Below, piece by piece: positions 40,281 to 49,179 of a stretch of 64,000 nt of DNA; positions within the stretch are counted from its first letter, which is position 1, and the number at the start of each line of letters is the position of its first letter. The stretch comes from Chryseobacterium oncorhynchi (GTDB lineage Bacteria > Bacteroidota > Bacteroidia > Flavobacteriales > Weeksellaceae): positions 55,810 to 119,809 of the forward strand of contig NZ_PPEI02000008.1 in the NCBI RefSeq assembly GCF_002899895.1, in the 5' to 3' direction. The notes below the pieces were generated by a model that was given only the letters and a program-made list of their open reading frames with translations, had not been told where the DNA came from and did no database searches. A program made the translations under genes and the position numbers.

Positions 40281-41839
40281 TTAAAAAATTTAGCTTTTTA
40301 ATAGGTGTTCTGATATTTGGACTGCACCAAGGACAGCAGAACAAAGAACAACTGCAGAAGCAGAATGCCGAACTTAAAAAACAAATTGCACAAATAAATA
40401 CAGATTTAGCTAAGACAAGAAGCGAATCTAAACTTTCCATAGCCTATCTTACCAACGTTAATCAAAAGCTAGTCTTAAGAGAAAAAGTCTACAATAACAC
40501 TCAAAAAGAAAAGAGATTTATTGAGGATGATATCTATTTGCGCCAGCTCGAGATCAATCGTCAGAATAAAGAATTGGCTGTTCTTAGAAAGAATTACGCT
40601 GAGGTTCTGGTAAATGCTTATAAAAATAAAGGGGTACAGAATAAAGTAACCTTCATTCTTTCTTCTAAAAATTTAGGAGAAGCCATCCGAAGAGTCCAGT
40701 ATTTAAAGCAATATTCAGATTATCAGGACAAAAAAGCTACAGAAATTTCTGATGCGGCTAACCAGATCAAAAAATCCATTACACAGAAACAAAATTCTGT
40801 AAAGGAGAAAGAAAACCTTTTGGTAAACCAACAGAAAGACTTAACGACAATCAATACAGAAAGAGCTCAGAAAGAACAACTTGTAGCTGATTTTAAAAAG
40901 AATGAATCAAAGCTTACTGCTGAACTTAAACAAAAACAAGTTCAATCTAAAGCACTTGAAGGTCAGATTAGAGCTATTATTGCTGAGGAAATCAGAATAG
41001 CAAAGGCTGAAGAAGAAGCCAGAAGAAAAGCAGAGGCAGAAAAAATACGTTTAGCTAAAATAGCTGCAGAAAGAGAAAAAGCAAGAATTGAAGCGGAAGC
41101 TAAAGCAAGAGCGGAAGCCCTTGAAAGAGAAAGAAAAATAGCGGAAGCGGAAGCTAAAAAAGCGGCTGAACTGGCTGCAAGAAGAGCTGAAGAAGAAAGA
41201 AAACGTAGTGAGGAAGCTGCAAGAGCAGAAGCCAGTGCAAAAGATGAAGCCAGAAAGCTTGCGGCTAAAAAAGCATCAGATGAAGCAGCGGTGAAAGCTA
41301 GAGAAGCAGCAGATAAGCTAACAGCTGCAAGAGCGGCAGAAACAGCCCTTGCCAAGAGAAAAGAAGAAGATAAAAAAGCGGCAGAAACCAAAGCAATGAC
41401 TAATTATGGTGTTTCTACATCATCTGCAAATAACTTTGCTGAAAATAGAGGACGACTTGGTTATCCTACAGATAAAGCCGGACGAATTACCCACCGTTTC
41501 GGAAGACAGCCACACCCAGTCTTTAAAAATATTACCGAAGAAAATAACGGGATAAAAATTGCTGTACCATCTGGCACAAGAGCAAAATCTGTGTATCCAG
41601 GATCTGTTTCTTCCGTATTGGCCAATAATGACGGTACGAAAACGGTCATCATTAAACATGGAAGCTACTTTACAATTTATTCCAACCTGGGAAGTGTAAG
41701 TGTTTCTAAAGGACAACAGGTCTCTTCGGGTACTCCAGTAGGAACCGTAGCACAGGATTTCGATGGGGCCTATACCCTTGATTTCCAAGTATGGAACGGA
41801 AGTACACCAGTTGACCCATTAGGTTGGATTGCATATTAA
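40277..41839 (+). CDS. EnvC-like murein hydrolase activator (coiled coil plus degenerate LytM/M23 domain)
   Basis: This 520-residue protein has a signal peptide (about 1-19) and an N-terminal coiled coil (22-230). A long Ala/Glu/Lys/Arg-rich helix follows (230-375; repeated EAxAKA patterns), then a LytM/M23 domain (385-520). The M23 zinc ligands are missing: GIDI reads GIKI (Lys about 426), the HLSH position reads YSNLG, and the LHFE position reads LDFQ. It therefore cannot be a peptidase of the usual type and should activate amidases, as EnvC does in cell separation. It overlaps the DUF4292 gene by 4 bp and is followed by tatA. Confidence 0.9.
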   Translation: MIKKFSFLIGVLIFGLHQGQQNKEQLQKQNAELKKQIAQINTDLAKTRSESKLSIAYLTNVNQKLVLREKVYNNTQKEKRFIEDDIYLRQLEINRQNKELAVLRKNYAEVLVNAYKNKGVQNKVTFILSSKNLGEAIRRVQYLKQYSDYQDKKATEISDAANQIKKSITQKQNSVKEKENLLVNQQKDLTTINTERAQKEQLVADFKKNESKLTAELKQKQVQSKALEGQIRAIIAEEIRIAKAEEEARRKAEAEKIRLAKIAAEREKARIEAEAKARAEALERERKIAEAEAKKAAELAARRAEEERKRSEEAARAEASAKDEARKLAAKKASDEAAVKAREAADKLTAARAAETALAKRKEEDKKAAETKAMTNYGVSTSSANNFAENRGRLGYPTDKAGRITHRFGRQPHPVFKNITEENNGIKIAVPSGTRAKSVYPGSVSSVLANNDGTKTVIIKHGSYFTIYSNLGSVSVSKGQQVSSGTPVGTVAQDFDGAYTLDFQVWNGSTPVDPLGWIAY

Positions 41840-41870
41840 AAAAAGTGTAACTTTGTAAAAATTTTAAGAG

Positions 41871-42083
41871 ATGAATACACTAACAATACTTGCCTTATCT
41901 TGGCAACATATCCTAATTGTAGCGGTACTTTTAGTACTACTTTTTGGAGGAAAGAAAATTCCGGAACTAATGAGAGGTGTTGGTTCAGGAATCAAAGAAT
42001 TTAAAGATGCGGTAAAAGAAGAAGACAAACCAGGTTCTGAAAATAAATCGTCTTCTACAAACAACAACTCTTCCAGCAACTAA
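41871..42083 (+). CDS. tatA: Twin-arginine translocase TatA/E subunit
   Basis: This 70-residue protein has one N-terminal membrane helix (about 9-25; HILIVAVLLVLLFGGKKIPEL). The TatA hinge FGGKKIPEL is followed by an amphipathic helix (GVGSGIKEFKDAVKEE) and a Ser/Asn-rich tail. TatA forms the pore through which folded proteins with RR signals cross the inner membrane. There is no tatC nearby, a split arrangement common in Bacteroidota. It lies 31 bp after the EnvC-like gene and 15 bp before the DUF4254 gene, so it is in the operon. Confidence 0.92.
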   Translation: MNTLTILALSWQHILIVAVLLVLLFGGKKIPELMRGVGSGIKEFKDAVKEEDKPGSENKSSSTNNNSSSN

Positions 42084-42098
42084 AATTCCTTAGAATTA

Positions 42099-42713
42099 AT
42101 GAAATTCACTGAAACTGCATGGACAGTCTTCAATCAATGTATTGAGGACTATCACGTGTCTGATGACGTTAACACTCTAATTAATAACCCGTTCGAAAAA
42201 GATAGTTTGGAACGGATTTTGTATGCAAAGAACTGGATTGATACCGTTCAATGGCATCTGGAAGATATAATTAGAGATGAAAATATCGATCCGGCTGAAG
42301 CTCTTCAACTGAAGAGAACAATAGACGCCTCCAATCAGAAAAGAACTGATTTGGTAGAATATATTGACAGCTGGTTCCTTACTAAGTTTGAAAATATAAC
42401 TCCTAAACCTGACGCAAAGATAAATACAGAAACTCCCGCTTGGGCAGTGGATAGATTATCAATTCTTGCATTAAAGGTTTATCACATGTCATTAGAAGCC
42501 AATAGGGAATCTGCTTCTGAAGAACACAGAAATAACTGCCAGGCAAAACTGGACGTACTGCTTACTCAGAAAGAAGACCTAACAACTTCTATAAATCAGT
42601 TGCTTGCTGATATTGAAAACGGTAACGTTAAGATGAAAGTATACAAACAAATGAAAATGTATAACGATGAAAGTCTTAACCCAATCCTTTATCAAAAAGG
42701 GCAACAAAAATGA
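42099..42713 (+). CDS. DUF4254 family protein
   Basis: This 204-residue soluble helical protein matches the DUF4254 family known from Bacteroidota. Characteristic segments are KNWIDTVQWHLEDIIRDENI, LKRTIDASNQKRTDLVEYID and VDRLSILALKVYHMSLEANR. No catalytic motif is known to me. It follows tatA closely, and its stop overlaps the next lipoprotein start by 4 bp (ATGA). It has no signal peptide, so it is cytoplasmic. Function unknown; its steady place in envelope operons is suggestive only. Confidence 0.85.
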   Translation: MKFTETAWTVFNQCIEDYHVSDDVNTLINNPFEKDSLERILYAKNWIDTVQWHLEDIIRDENIDPAEALQLKRTIDASNQKRTDLVEYIDSWFLTKFENITPKPDAKINTETPAWAVDRLSILALKVYHMSLEANRESASEEHRNNCQAKLDVLLTQKEDLTTSINQLLADIENGNVKMKVYKQMKMYNDESLNPILYQKGQQK

Positions 42714-43168
42714 AAAGACTAGTTTTTTTTGGAGTACTAATAATATTAACATCTTCCTGCGCAACGGAAAAGCTTAACCTTTCTCCGCTGTCAAATAACT
42801 TTTATAGTGAAACTAAAGGTTCTGATTCTGATAGAGGCTCAAAGAAGAGCTTTAATATCAATATCAAGGAGAATGTAAATGCTTCTGAAATTTCAAATAT
42901 AATCTCTACTTTTCCTAAGTTTAAGAACAATGGATTGAATGATGAGATAACAAGTTTGAAATACAGTCTTCAGAATTATTTATATGCTATTGATGCCAAT
43001 AATTCTACAGGAAAGAGCAGGGCACTTAAAAGCTTCGAAAAATCATACAAAAAAATTCAAAAGCAAAGACAAAATCTTGAAAGAGATGATGACGAAGTTC
43101 TTAACAGATACTTGGTTCGTTTAAAAACCAATATTTCTGTAATTGAAGATGCTTTACCAGGAAGTTAA
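42710..43168 (+). CDS. Small lipoprotein of unknown function
   Basis: This 152-residue protein has a lipoprotein signal ending at Cys17 (LTSSCATEK). The mature part is Ser-rich, then helical and basic (KSFEKSYKKIQKQRQNLERDD is split by a turn), with no recognised domain. It is translationally coupled to the DUF4254 gene by a 4-bp overlap and is 18 bp before ribA. It is probably at the outer membrane or periplasm. Function unknown. Confidence 0.75.
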   Translation: MKRLVFFGVLIILTSSCATEKLNLSPLSNNFYSETKGSDSDRGSKKSFNINIKENVNASEISNIISTFPKFKNNGLNDEITSLKYSLQNYLYAIDANNSTGKSRALKSFEKSYKKIQKQRQNLERDDDEVLNRYLVRLKTNISVIEDALPGS

Positions 43169-43186
43169 AAACTAATTGAACTATCA

Positions 43187-43783
43187 ATGATTAAAATTCA
43201 GGCGGAAGCCAATGTTCCCACAGAGCACGGCAGTTTCCGAATGATTGCTTTCTCTGAAAATGAAAACGACTGGATGCCTCATATGGCTATCGTTGCAGAA
43301 AATACAGATTTTTCGAAACCTGTAAATGTTCGTTTTCATTCGGAATGTATTACCGGAGAAGTTTTCCATTCAAAAAAATGCGAATGCGGCCAACAATTGG
43401 ATGCTGCAATGAAATATACCCACGAAAACGGAGGAATTATTGTTTATCTCCGTCAGGAAGGTCGAAATATTGGTATCATCAATAAGCTTAAAGCCTATTC
43501 ACTCCAGGAAAAAGGTCTTGATACAGTACAAGCCAATCTTGAATTGGGTTTACCTGCAGATGACAGAAACTTTGGAGTAGCAATTGAAATTCTGAATCTT
43601 CTGGATGTAAAAGATATCAATCTGCTGACCAACAATCCTGAAAAGGTAAAATATGTAGTAGACAGTAATATTCATCTTAACTCAAGAATACCATTACAGA
43701 TACCAGCCAATGAAATTAGCAAAGGCTATCTGCAAACAAAAAAAGATTTCTTTGGACATCTTCTTGATGACAATGATAACTAG
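43187..43783 (+). CDS. ribA: GTP cyclohydrolase II
   Basis: This 198-residue protein has the three zinc cysteines Cys54, Cys65 and Cys67 (C-x10-C-x-C in ECITGEVFHSKKCEC) and the catalytic region RQEGRNIGIINKL. It makes the first riboflavin precursor from GTP. It is the stand-alone form with no fused RibB domain, so dihydroxybutanone phosphate synthase must be encoded elsewhere. It is the last gene of the envelope operon and is followed by a strong terminator. Confidence 0.94.
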   Translation: MIKIQAEANVPTEHGSFRMIAFSENENDWMPHMAIVAENTDFSKPVNVRFHSECITGEVFHSKKCECGQQLDAAMKYTHENGGIIVYLRQEGRNIGIINKLKAYSLQEKGLDTVQANLELGLPADDRNFGVAIEILNLLDVKDINLLTNNPEKVKYVVDSNIHLNSRIPLQIPANEISKGYLQTKKDFFGHLLDDNDN

Positions 43784-43790
43784 ATAAAAT

Positions 43791-43821
43791 AAAAGCTTCA
43801 GAAATTCTGAAGCTTTTTTTA
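43791..43821 (+). terminator. Intrinsic terminator after ribA
   Basis: AAAAGCTTCAG (43791-43801), a 5-nt loop and CTGAAGCTTTT (43807-43817), with a T-run of eight. Confidence 0.9.
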
Positions 43822-44048
43822 TTGGGATAAATTTTTCAAATTATACCACAGTCTATAAACCTGAATATCTTCCAATAAATACAGCATTGGTTATGACGAT
43901 TGCCCCTCATTAAATGGACGTTCTAAAGCCTATTTATAACCTCATCAGAAAGTGTACAGATCGCTTTATTTAGCATAAAATAGCTGGGAAGATATAGATC
44001 AATTCGCTCCGGTTATTACTACTTATAAATTATTATTCTAAAAAATCA

Positions 44049-44079
44049 AAAGCCCCGAGATTTCTCCCGGAGCTTTTTT
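44049..44079 (-). terminator. Terminator after the minus-strand lipoprotein gene
   Basis: On the minus strand AGCTCCGGGAGA and TCTCGGGGCT form a GC-rich, slightly bulged stem followed by TTTTGATTTTT. Confidence 0.7.
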
Positions 44080-44111
44080 AATTATAAAAAACTGAAAAGA
44101 TATTTTCTTAA

Positions 44112-44672
44112 TTAGTGTGTGCTAATTGTTTTGATCTTAGATGCATCAAGGTTATAATAATTTACCACCGCATTGTAATCACTTAAGTCAACATTAGCAA
44201 TTTTTGCTGCTGATTTATTTTTTTGAGGATCAGCAGGAACCAAAACAATTCTAAAAGTCTGGTTATTTAAGAAATCATTAGCTTGATCCGTAGTTAAAGT
44301 TGATAAAGTAAAATTTTGGTTTTCAATTCTTACTTGAACTTCTTTATTACTGAAAACAAAATTATATTCAAATCTTCTTGGTGAAGGAGAAGTTGCTGGG
44401 TCTACATATACTGTTTTTGGTATTTGCTGCCATGCATTTCCTGCTCTTCTATATACTAAAACAACATCAGTGGTTTCAATATTAATATCTGCTGTTAATG
44501 CATAATTGTTTGCTGCTGTAAATGATCCAGGCGCATCCATCATGATAGGAAATGTATCGTGATCCACTGGATTTGGATTAGGTACTACTACCGGATCGTT
44601 GCTACTATTATCACAACTATAAGATAGAAAACCAACACCAGCTAGTAATATAAGTGGAAGAATTTTTTTCAT
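44112..44672 (-). CDS. Lipoprotein of unknown function
   Basis: This 186-residue protein has a lipoprotein signal ending at Cys20 (GFLSYSCDNSSNDP). A Pro/Asn-rich linker follows, then a beta-rich region (DVVLVYRRAGNAWQQIPKTV, EYNFVFSNKEVQVRIENQNF) and an Asp/Tyr segment near the end (LSDYNAVVNYYNLD). No known family is recognised. It is divergent from the GH3 gene and ends at its own terminator. It is probably a surface or periplasmic lipoprotein. Confidence 0.78.
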   Translation of the reverse strand: MKKILPLILLAGVGFLSYSCDNSSNDPVVVPNPNPVDHDTFPIMMDAPGSFTAANNYALTADINIETTDVVLVYRRAGNAWQQIPKTVYVDPATSPSPRRFEYNFVFSNKEVQVRIENQNFTLSTLTTDQANDFLNNQTFRIVLVPADPQKNKSAAKIANVDLSDYNAVVNYYNLDASKIKTISTH

Positions 44673-44737
44673 TTCTATAAATGTTAAGTTATTATTTATA
44701 TTGCTTATTCAAATCATATACCAAAAATTTCAAAAAC

Positions 44738-44771
44738 TTTGTTTTCGTCAATTTTTTTAATTGTATTTTTG
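44738..44771 (+). promoter_or_regulatory. Predicted promoter of the GH3-bshA operon
   Basis: TTTG (44738-44741), 22 nt, TATTTTTG (44764-44771): both elements match the Bacteroidota consensus. It lies 17 bp before the ATG at 44789, which fixes that start. Confidence 0.65.
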
Positions 44772-44788
44772 TTCTTATTCAAAAAGTC

Positions 44789-46492
44789 ATGAAGAAATTA
44801 TTATATACTTCACTCTTTATTGTTGCATTAATAAGTCCTAAGGCTAATGCCCAGTATCAGCCTAAAAATGCGTCCAAAGAAGATCTGAAAAAAGCTCAGC
44901 AATGGGTGGATAAAACATACAAAAATCTTTCTCAGGATGAAAAATTAGGGCAGCTTTTTATTATTGCACTTTATACCAATAAAGGAGAAGACTATATTAA
45001 CCAGGTTAGAAACATTGTTGTAAATGATAAAATTGGAGGTCTGATCTTAATGCAGGATGATGCAGCAAGGGAAATCAATCTGGTCAACGAATTTCAACAG
45101 AAATCTAAGATCCCATTAATGATTGGTATGGATGCTGAATGGGGATTATTCCAGAGAATTGCAACGGCTCATAAATTTCCTTGGGCCATGACATTGGGAG
45201 CCATTCAGGATAAAAACCTGGTTTATCAAATGTCTGCTAAAATAGCTGAGGACTGCCACAGAATGGGTATTAACTGGGACTTTGCTCCGGTAGTGGATGT
45301 AAATACGAATCCTAACAACCCGATTATCGGTAACAGGAGTTTCGGCTCTGAGGTGAGCAATGTAATAAACTCTGCCCTATCATACTCTAATGGTCTTCAG
45401 GACAATAATATATTAGCAGCCATCAAGCATTTTCCGGGCCATGGTGATACCAGTACAGACTCACATCTTGATCTTCCCGTGGTTTCTCATAATCTGGACC
45501 GACTTAATTCAATAGAATTGGCCCCTTTCAAAGCTTTAATGGATAAAGGAATTGGCGGAGTAATGGTTGCTCACTTATATGTTCCGAGTTTAGAATCCGG
45601 AAAAGGAATTCCCGCTTCTGTTTCTAAAAATATCATAACCGGATTATTGAAAGATAAGATGGGTTATAAAGGCTTAATCATTACTGATGCTTTAAACATG
45701 GGAGCTGTAGCCAACAAATATAAACCGGGAGAACTGGATGCCCTTGCATTTAAAGCTGGAAATGATATTATGCTTTTCTCACAAGGTGTTTCTGAAGGGA
45801 AAAAGCTAATTCAGAAAGCAATAGATAACAAAGAAATCTCTCAATCCAGAGTAGAGGAAAGTGTAAAGAAAATTTTATTAACAAAATATTTCCTTGGACT
45901 TACTCAATACACGCCAAAAAATACTGAGAACATCAATTCCGATCTGAATAATGATTCTCATAAAACATTGGTGCAAAATCTTTACGCCAATGCATTAACT
46001 TTAATAAAGGATGATAAAAAACTTCTTCCTATTTCCAGAAAACAAATTTACTATGTTCCTTTGGAAGAAGCACCTTATCAAACTTTTGCCAACAGGCTAG
46101 GTTCAAATGTTATGATTAAAAAAGCTAGTGAGATTAGTACTATCCCTGCAGGCTCTACAGTAATTGTAGGTTTCCACAAAGATAATTCTACAGCTTACAA
46201 ACCTTATAAAATATCAGCGGAATCTAAGAAAGTACTTTCTGATCTGACTAAAAATCAAAAGGTAATTCTTAATGTTTTCGGAAGTGCTTATGCTCTAAAG
46301 GATATTGATATCTCAAAGGTTTCAACAGTTCTTGTTTCTTATGAAAACAATGATGACTCAATGAATGCTACGGCTGATGCCTTAAACGGAAAAACAAAAA
46401 TCTGGGGAAAACTTCCTGTATTGGTTAATGACCAGTTAAAAGCAGGAATGGGTATGGACCTAAATCCTACTTCTTCCATGAATACCAAATAA
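44789..46492 (+). CDS. GH3-family beta-N-acetylglucosaminidase (NagZ-like), exported
   Basis: The start at 44789 (MKKLLYTSLFIVALISPKANA) gives 567 residues with a clean signal peptide. A longer frame upstream runs through the promoter. The GH3 catalytic domain (about 30-380) has the NagZ signature KHFPGHGDTSTDSH (213-226), whose Asp-His pair acts as acid/base, and nucleophile Asp300 in LIITDALNMG. A C-terminal GH3 accessory domain follows (about 400-555). The enzyme removes N-acetylglucosamine from muropeptides or similar glycans. Unlike the cytoplasmic NagZ of enterobacteria it is exported. It heads the operon with bshA, a pairing I recall from other Flavobacteriia. Confidence 0.9.
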   Translation: MKKLLYTSLFIVALISPKANAQYQPKNASKEDLKKAQQWVDKTYKNLSQDEKLGQLFIIALYTNKGEDYINQVRNIVVNDKIGGLILMQDDAAREINLVNEFQQKSKIPLMIGMDAEWGLFQRIATAHKFPWAMTLGAIQDKNLVYQMSAKIAEDCHRMGINWDFAPVVDVNTNPNNPIIGNRSFGSEVSNVINSALSYSNGLQDNNILAAIKHFPGHGDTSTDSHLDLPVVSHNLDRLNSIELAPFKALMDKGIGGVMVAHLYVPSLESGKGIPASVSKNIITGLLKDKMGYKGLIITDALNMGAVANKYKPGELDALAFKAGNDIMLFSQGVSEGKKLIQKAIDNKEISQSRVEESVKKILLTKYFLGLTQYTPKNTENINSDLNNDSHKTLVQNLYANALTLIKDDKKLLPISRKQIYYVPLEEAPYQTFANRLGSNVMIKKASEISTIPAGSTVIVGFHKDNSTAYKPYKISAESKKVLSDLTKNQKVILNVFGSAYALKDIDISKVSTVLVSYENNDDSMNATADALNGKTKIWGKLPVLVNDQLKAGMGMDLNPTSSMNTK

Positions 46493-46518
46493 TACAACAT
46501 CAAAACAACAATAATCTA

Positions 46519-47667
46519 ATGAAAATAGGCATACTTTGCTATCCTACCTATGGTGGAAGCGGAATTGTAGCAACAGAACTGGGAATGTCCCTTGCTAACA
46601 AAGGATATGAAGTACACTTCATAAGTTCTGCCCTTCCTGCAAGATTAGACATTACCAACCCCAATATTTTCTTTCACAGGGTAAATGTTCAAACTTACCC
46701 TCTTTTCCAGTATCAGCCTTATGATATTGCGTTAAGTTCAATGATCTACAGGGTTGTTAATCTTTATAAATTGGATCTGCTTCACGCACATTATGCCATT
46801 CCTTATGCATATGCGGCTTTTACAGCTAAGCAAATGCTGCAGGAAGACAATAATGACATTCCATTGGTTACCACCTTACATGGTACAGATATTACGCTTG
46901 TAGGGCAACATCCAAGCTATAAGCATGCGGTAGAATTTTCTATCAATCAATCTGACGCCATTACTTCTGTTTCTGAAAGTCTGAAAAAAGACACGCTTCA
47001 GTTTTTCAATATTAAAAAGGAAATCCAGGTGATTACCAACTTTATTGATAATTCTGAATTTGATGACTGTTCCGAATGTCAAAGAACACAGTTTGCAAAT
47101 CCGGATGAGAAAATATTAATCCATGTATCTAACCTTCGTCCTGTAAAGCGAGTGGATGAAGTATTGCAGATCTTTAAGAATGTGGAAAAAAAGGTGAAAT
47201 CTAAGCTTATCATCATCGGTGAAGGCCCGGATATGGAAAAAGTAAACCAATTCCTTGAAGAAAACCCGGAGCTTATTTCAAAAATTCGTCTTTTAGGTAA
47301 GGTGAATGATCTTTATAAGATATTGCAACTTTCAGATGTATTTCTTCTTCCGTCAGAGCAAGAAAGTTTTGGTCTTGCAGCTCTGGAAGCAATGGCAGCG
47401 TATACGCCAGTGATCAGCTCAAATGCGGGTGGAATTCCTGAGGTAAATATTCAGGGAGAAACAGGATATCTTGCAGAGATTGGAAATGTAGAAGCCATGA
47501 GCAACTACACGATCAAACTTTTGAGCAATGAAGAACTTTTAGCCAAAATGAAGCAAAATGCGAAAGATCAGGCGATAAAATTCGATTTAAAAAACATTCT
47601 TCCTATCTATGAGAAAATGTATAGAACAACCATAGAAAATTTTAAGAATGAGCTGACGAAAGTATAA
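46519..47667 (+). CDS. bshA: N-acetyl-alpha-D-glucosaminyl L-malate synthase BshA
   Basis: This 382-residue GT4 glycosyltransferase opens with the BshA signature KIGILCYPTYGGSGIVATEL. It continues with HAHYAIPYAYAAF, TLHGTDITLVGQHP, the NFIDNSEF loop and the donor-site block EQESFGLAALEAMA. It joins malate to GlcNAc from UDP-GlcNAc, the first step of bacillithiol, the low-molecular-weight thiol of this lineage. The deacetylase bshB and ligase bshC are not recognised in the window. It is 26 bp after the GH3 gene. Confidence 0.95.
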   Translation: MKIGILCYPTYGGSGIVATELGMSLANKGYEVHFISSALPARLDITNPNIFFHRVNVQTYPLFQYQPYDIALSSMIYRVVNLYKLDLLHAHYAIPYAYAAFTAKQMLQEDNNDIPLVTTLHGTDITLVGQHPSYKHAVEFSINQSDAITSVSESLKKDTLQFFNIKKEIQVITNFIDNSEFDDCSECQRTQFANPDEKILIHVSNLRPVKRVDEVLQIFKNVEKKVKSKLIIIGEGPDMEKVNQFLEENPELISKIRLLGKVNDLYKILQLSDVFLLPSEQESFGLAALEAMAAYTPVISSNAGGIPEVNIQGETGYLAEIGNVEAMSNYTIKLLSNEELLAKMKQNAKDQAIKFDLKNILPIYEKMYRTTIENFKNELTKV

Positions 47668-47694
47668 TATTTCTATTATATTTACGTCACACTT

Positions 47695-48954
47695 ATGACG
47701 GAAAAACTACTTCAATATCTTTGGAACTATAAGATTTTCAAATATTTTGACTTCAAGGATATTGAAGGACATTCCGTTGAAATTACACAATTCGGAACAT
47801 GGAATAAGGATGCAGGTCCTGATTTTCTGAATGCTAAAATTAAAATCAACGGCTTGGTTCTGGCCGGAAATATAGAACTGCACGTTCGTTCCTCAGACTG
47901 GATTTTCCATAATCACTCACAAGATCCCAATTATCAAAACATCATTCTTCATGTCGTATTTCAACATGATACCGATATTAATGTACTTACCGAGAAAAAA
48001 GTTCCTACTCTGGAATTAAAGCACTATATCGATGATAATATTCTTGGGAAGTATGCTAACCTCATCAATGGTGAACAGTTTATTGCCTGTGAGAATATTT
48101 TCAGCAAAGAAAAAGTTCCTGTTAATTTTCATGAGGGGAATATTTTGAAAAAACTGGGAGAAAAATCTTTAGAACTTGAGGAAAGTTTAATCCTATATAA
48201 AAATAATTTTGAGGCCGTTTTATTTCATAGTCTTTCTTATTCTTTCGGATTAAAGGTAAATGCCCATATTTTTCGACAGATTGCTGAAAGTATTGACTAC
48301 AGCATTATTAATAAAATCCGCCAAAATCCATTACAGCTTGAATCTTTATTATTTGGAATTTCCGGCTGGCTGGATCATCCTGAAGACGGACAAATGAAGA
48401 TATGGAAACGGGAATTTGAATTTATTCGGGCAAAATTCAATATTTTAGATTTAAAATTCAGACCTAAGTTTTTAAGGTTACGTCCACCGAACTTTCCTAC
48501 GATCCGTTTGTCCCAACTTGCAAACCTTTATCAACAACAGAATTTATTCTCAAAGATAATGGATGCTGAAAGTGTGGATGAACTATATGACATTTTTAAA
48601 TCTGTAAAAGCTTCTGAATATTGGGATTGCCATTTTAATTTTGGTGCTATTTCAAAATTTCAGCAGAAGACTTTAAGTAAGGATTTTATTGATCTTCTTA
48701 TTTTAAACTCAATTCTTCCTTTAAAATATACCTATCATAAATACCATTGTGAAGAAATTGCAGATAAGATCATAACATTCTACAGAAACATTTCTGCTGA
48801 AAAGAATTCAATAATCCAAGGATGGAAAAACCTTGGGGTGCCTATTACTAATGCTATGGAGAGCCAGAGCCTGATTTACCATCATAAAAATTCATGTGAC
48901 GAAAAAAATTGCTTAACTTGCAGTATTGGATTTAAACTTTTAAAAGAATCTTGA
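47695..48954 (+). CDS. DUF2851 family protein
   Basis: This 419-residue soluble protein matches the DUF2851 family of Bacteroidota. Segments are LLQYLWNYKIFKYFDFKDIE, FGTWNKDAGPDFLNAKIKI, GNIELHVRSSDWIFHNHSQD and a C-terminal cysteine cluster (HKNSCDEKNCLTCSIG, three Cys). The N-terminal EGH..E/GPDF/IELHV pattern recalls a nuclease-like fold, but the function is unknown. It follows bshA by 27 bp and is 1 bp before the PspC-domain gene, so it belongs to the operon. Confidence 0.85.
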   Translation: MTEKLLQYLWNYKIFKYFDFKDIEGHSVEITQFGTWNKDAGPDFLNAKIKINGLVLAGNIELHVRSSDWIFHNHSQDPNYQNIILHVVFQHDTDINVLTEKKVPTLELKHYIDDNILGKYANLINGEQFIACENIFSKEKVPVNFHEGNILKKLGEKSLELEESLILYKNNFEAVLFHSLSYSFGLKVNAHIFRQIAESIDYSIINKIRQNPLQLESLLFGISGWLDHPEDGQMKIWKREFEFIRAKFNILDLKFRPKFLRLRPPNFPTIRLSQLANLYQQQNLFSKIMDAESVDELYDIFKSVKASEYWDCHFNFGAISKFQQKTLSKDFIDLLILNSILPLKYTYHKYHCEEIADKIITFYRNISAEKNSIIQGWKNLGVPITNAMESQSLIYHHKNSCDEKNCLTCSIGFKLLKES

Positions 48955-48955
48955 A

Positions 48956-49177
48956 ATGTTGAGTAATATCCGTCATAAAATGGAAAGAGAATGGTTTGGT
49001 GTTCTTACGAGAACAGGTGCTAAGCTGGGAATTCCTGTATCCAAATTAAGGATTTTCTTCATCTACTCTACTTTTGCTACAGCCGGTTTTTTCTTTCTGA
49101 TTTATTTGGGTTTGGCATTCACTTTGTGGATTAAAGATATTTTTATCACAAGAAGACCAAGTGTCTTTGATTTATAA
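48956..49177 (+). CDS. PspC-domain small membrane protein
   Basis: This 73-residue protein is a single PspC domain: an amphipathic N-terminal part (REWFGVLTRTGAKLGIPVSKLR) followed by one membrane helix (about 32-57; FFIYSTFATAGFFFLIYLGL). PspC proteins in other bacteria help sense envelope stress; this short form is common in Bacteroidota. It sits 1 bp after the DUF2851 gene and 2 bp before the acetyltransferase gene. Confidence 0.85.
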   Translation: MLSNIRHKMEREWFGVLTRTGAKLGIPVSKLRIFFIYSTFATAGFFFLIYLGLAFTLWIKDIFITRRPSVFDL

Positions 49178-49179
49178 TT

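Larger units (their letters stand above)
43784..44111. other. 328-bp gap with two terminators and a possible decayed reading frame
   Basis: The gap holds the ribA terminator (43791-43821) and the terminator of the minus-strand lipoprotein (44049-44079). Between them the plus-strand frame 43865-44041 reads as protein-like segments broken by two stops (YSIGYDDCPSLNGRSKAYL, then HQKVYRSLYLA, then SWEDIDQFAPVITTYKLLF). This may be a remnant of a gene, but it is too short to name. Confidence 0.35.

Noticed and set aside
40963-41391. Long minus-strand open frame rich in Ala and Ser opposite the EnvC-like gene
   Set aside because: It is the antisense reading of the Glu/Ala/Lys/Arg helix repeats; such codons leave the opposite strand free of stops. 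It has no start context or domain.
44681-44788. Upstream extension of the GH3 gene by 36 residues
   Set aside because: The extension runs through a consensus promoter and would bury the signal peptide that starts at 44789.
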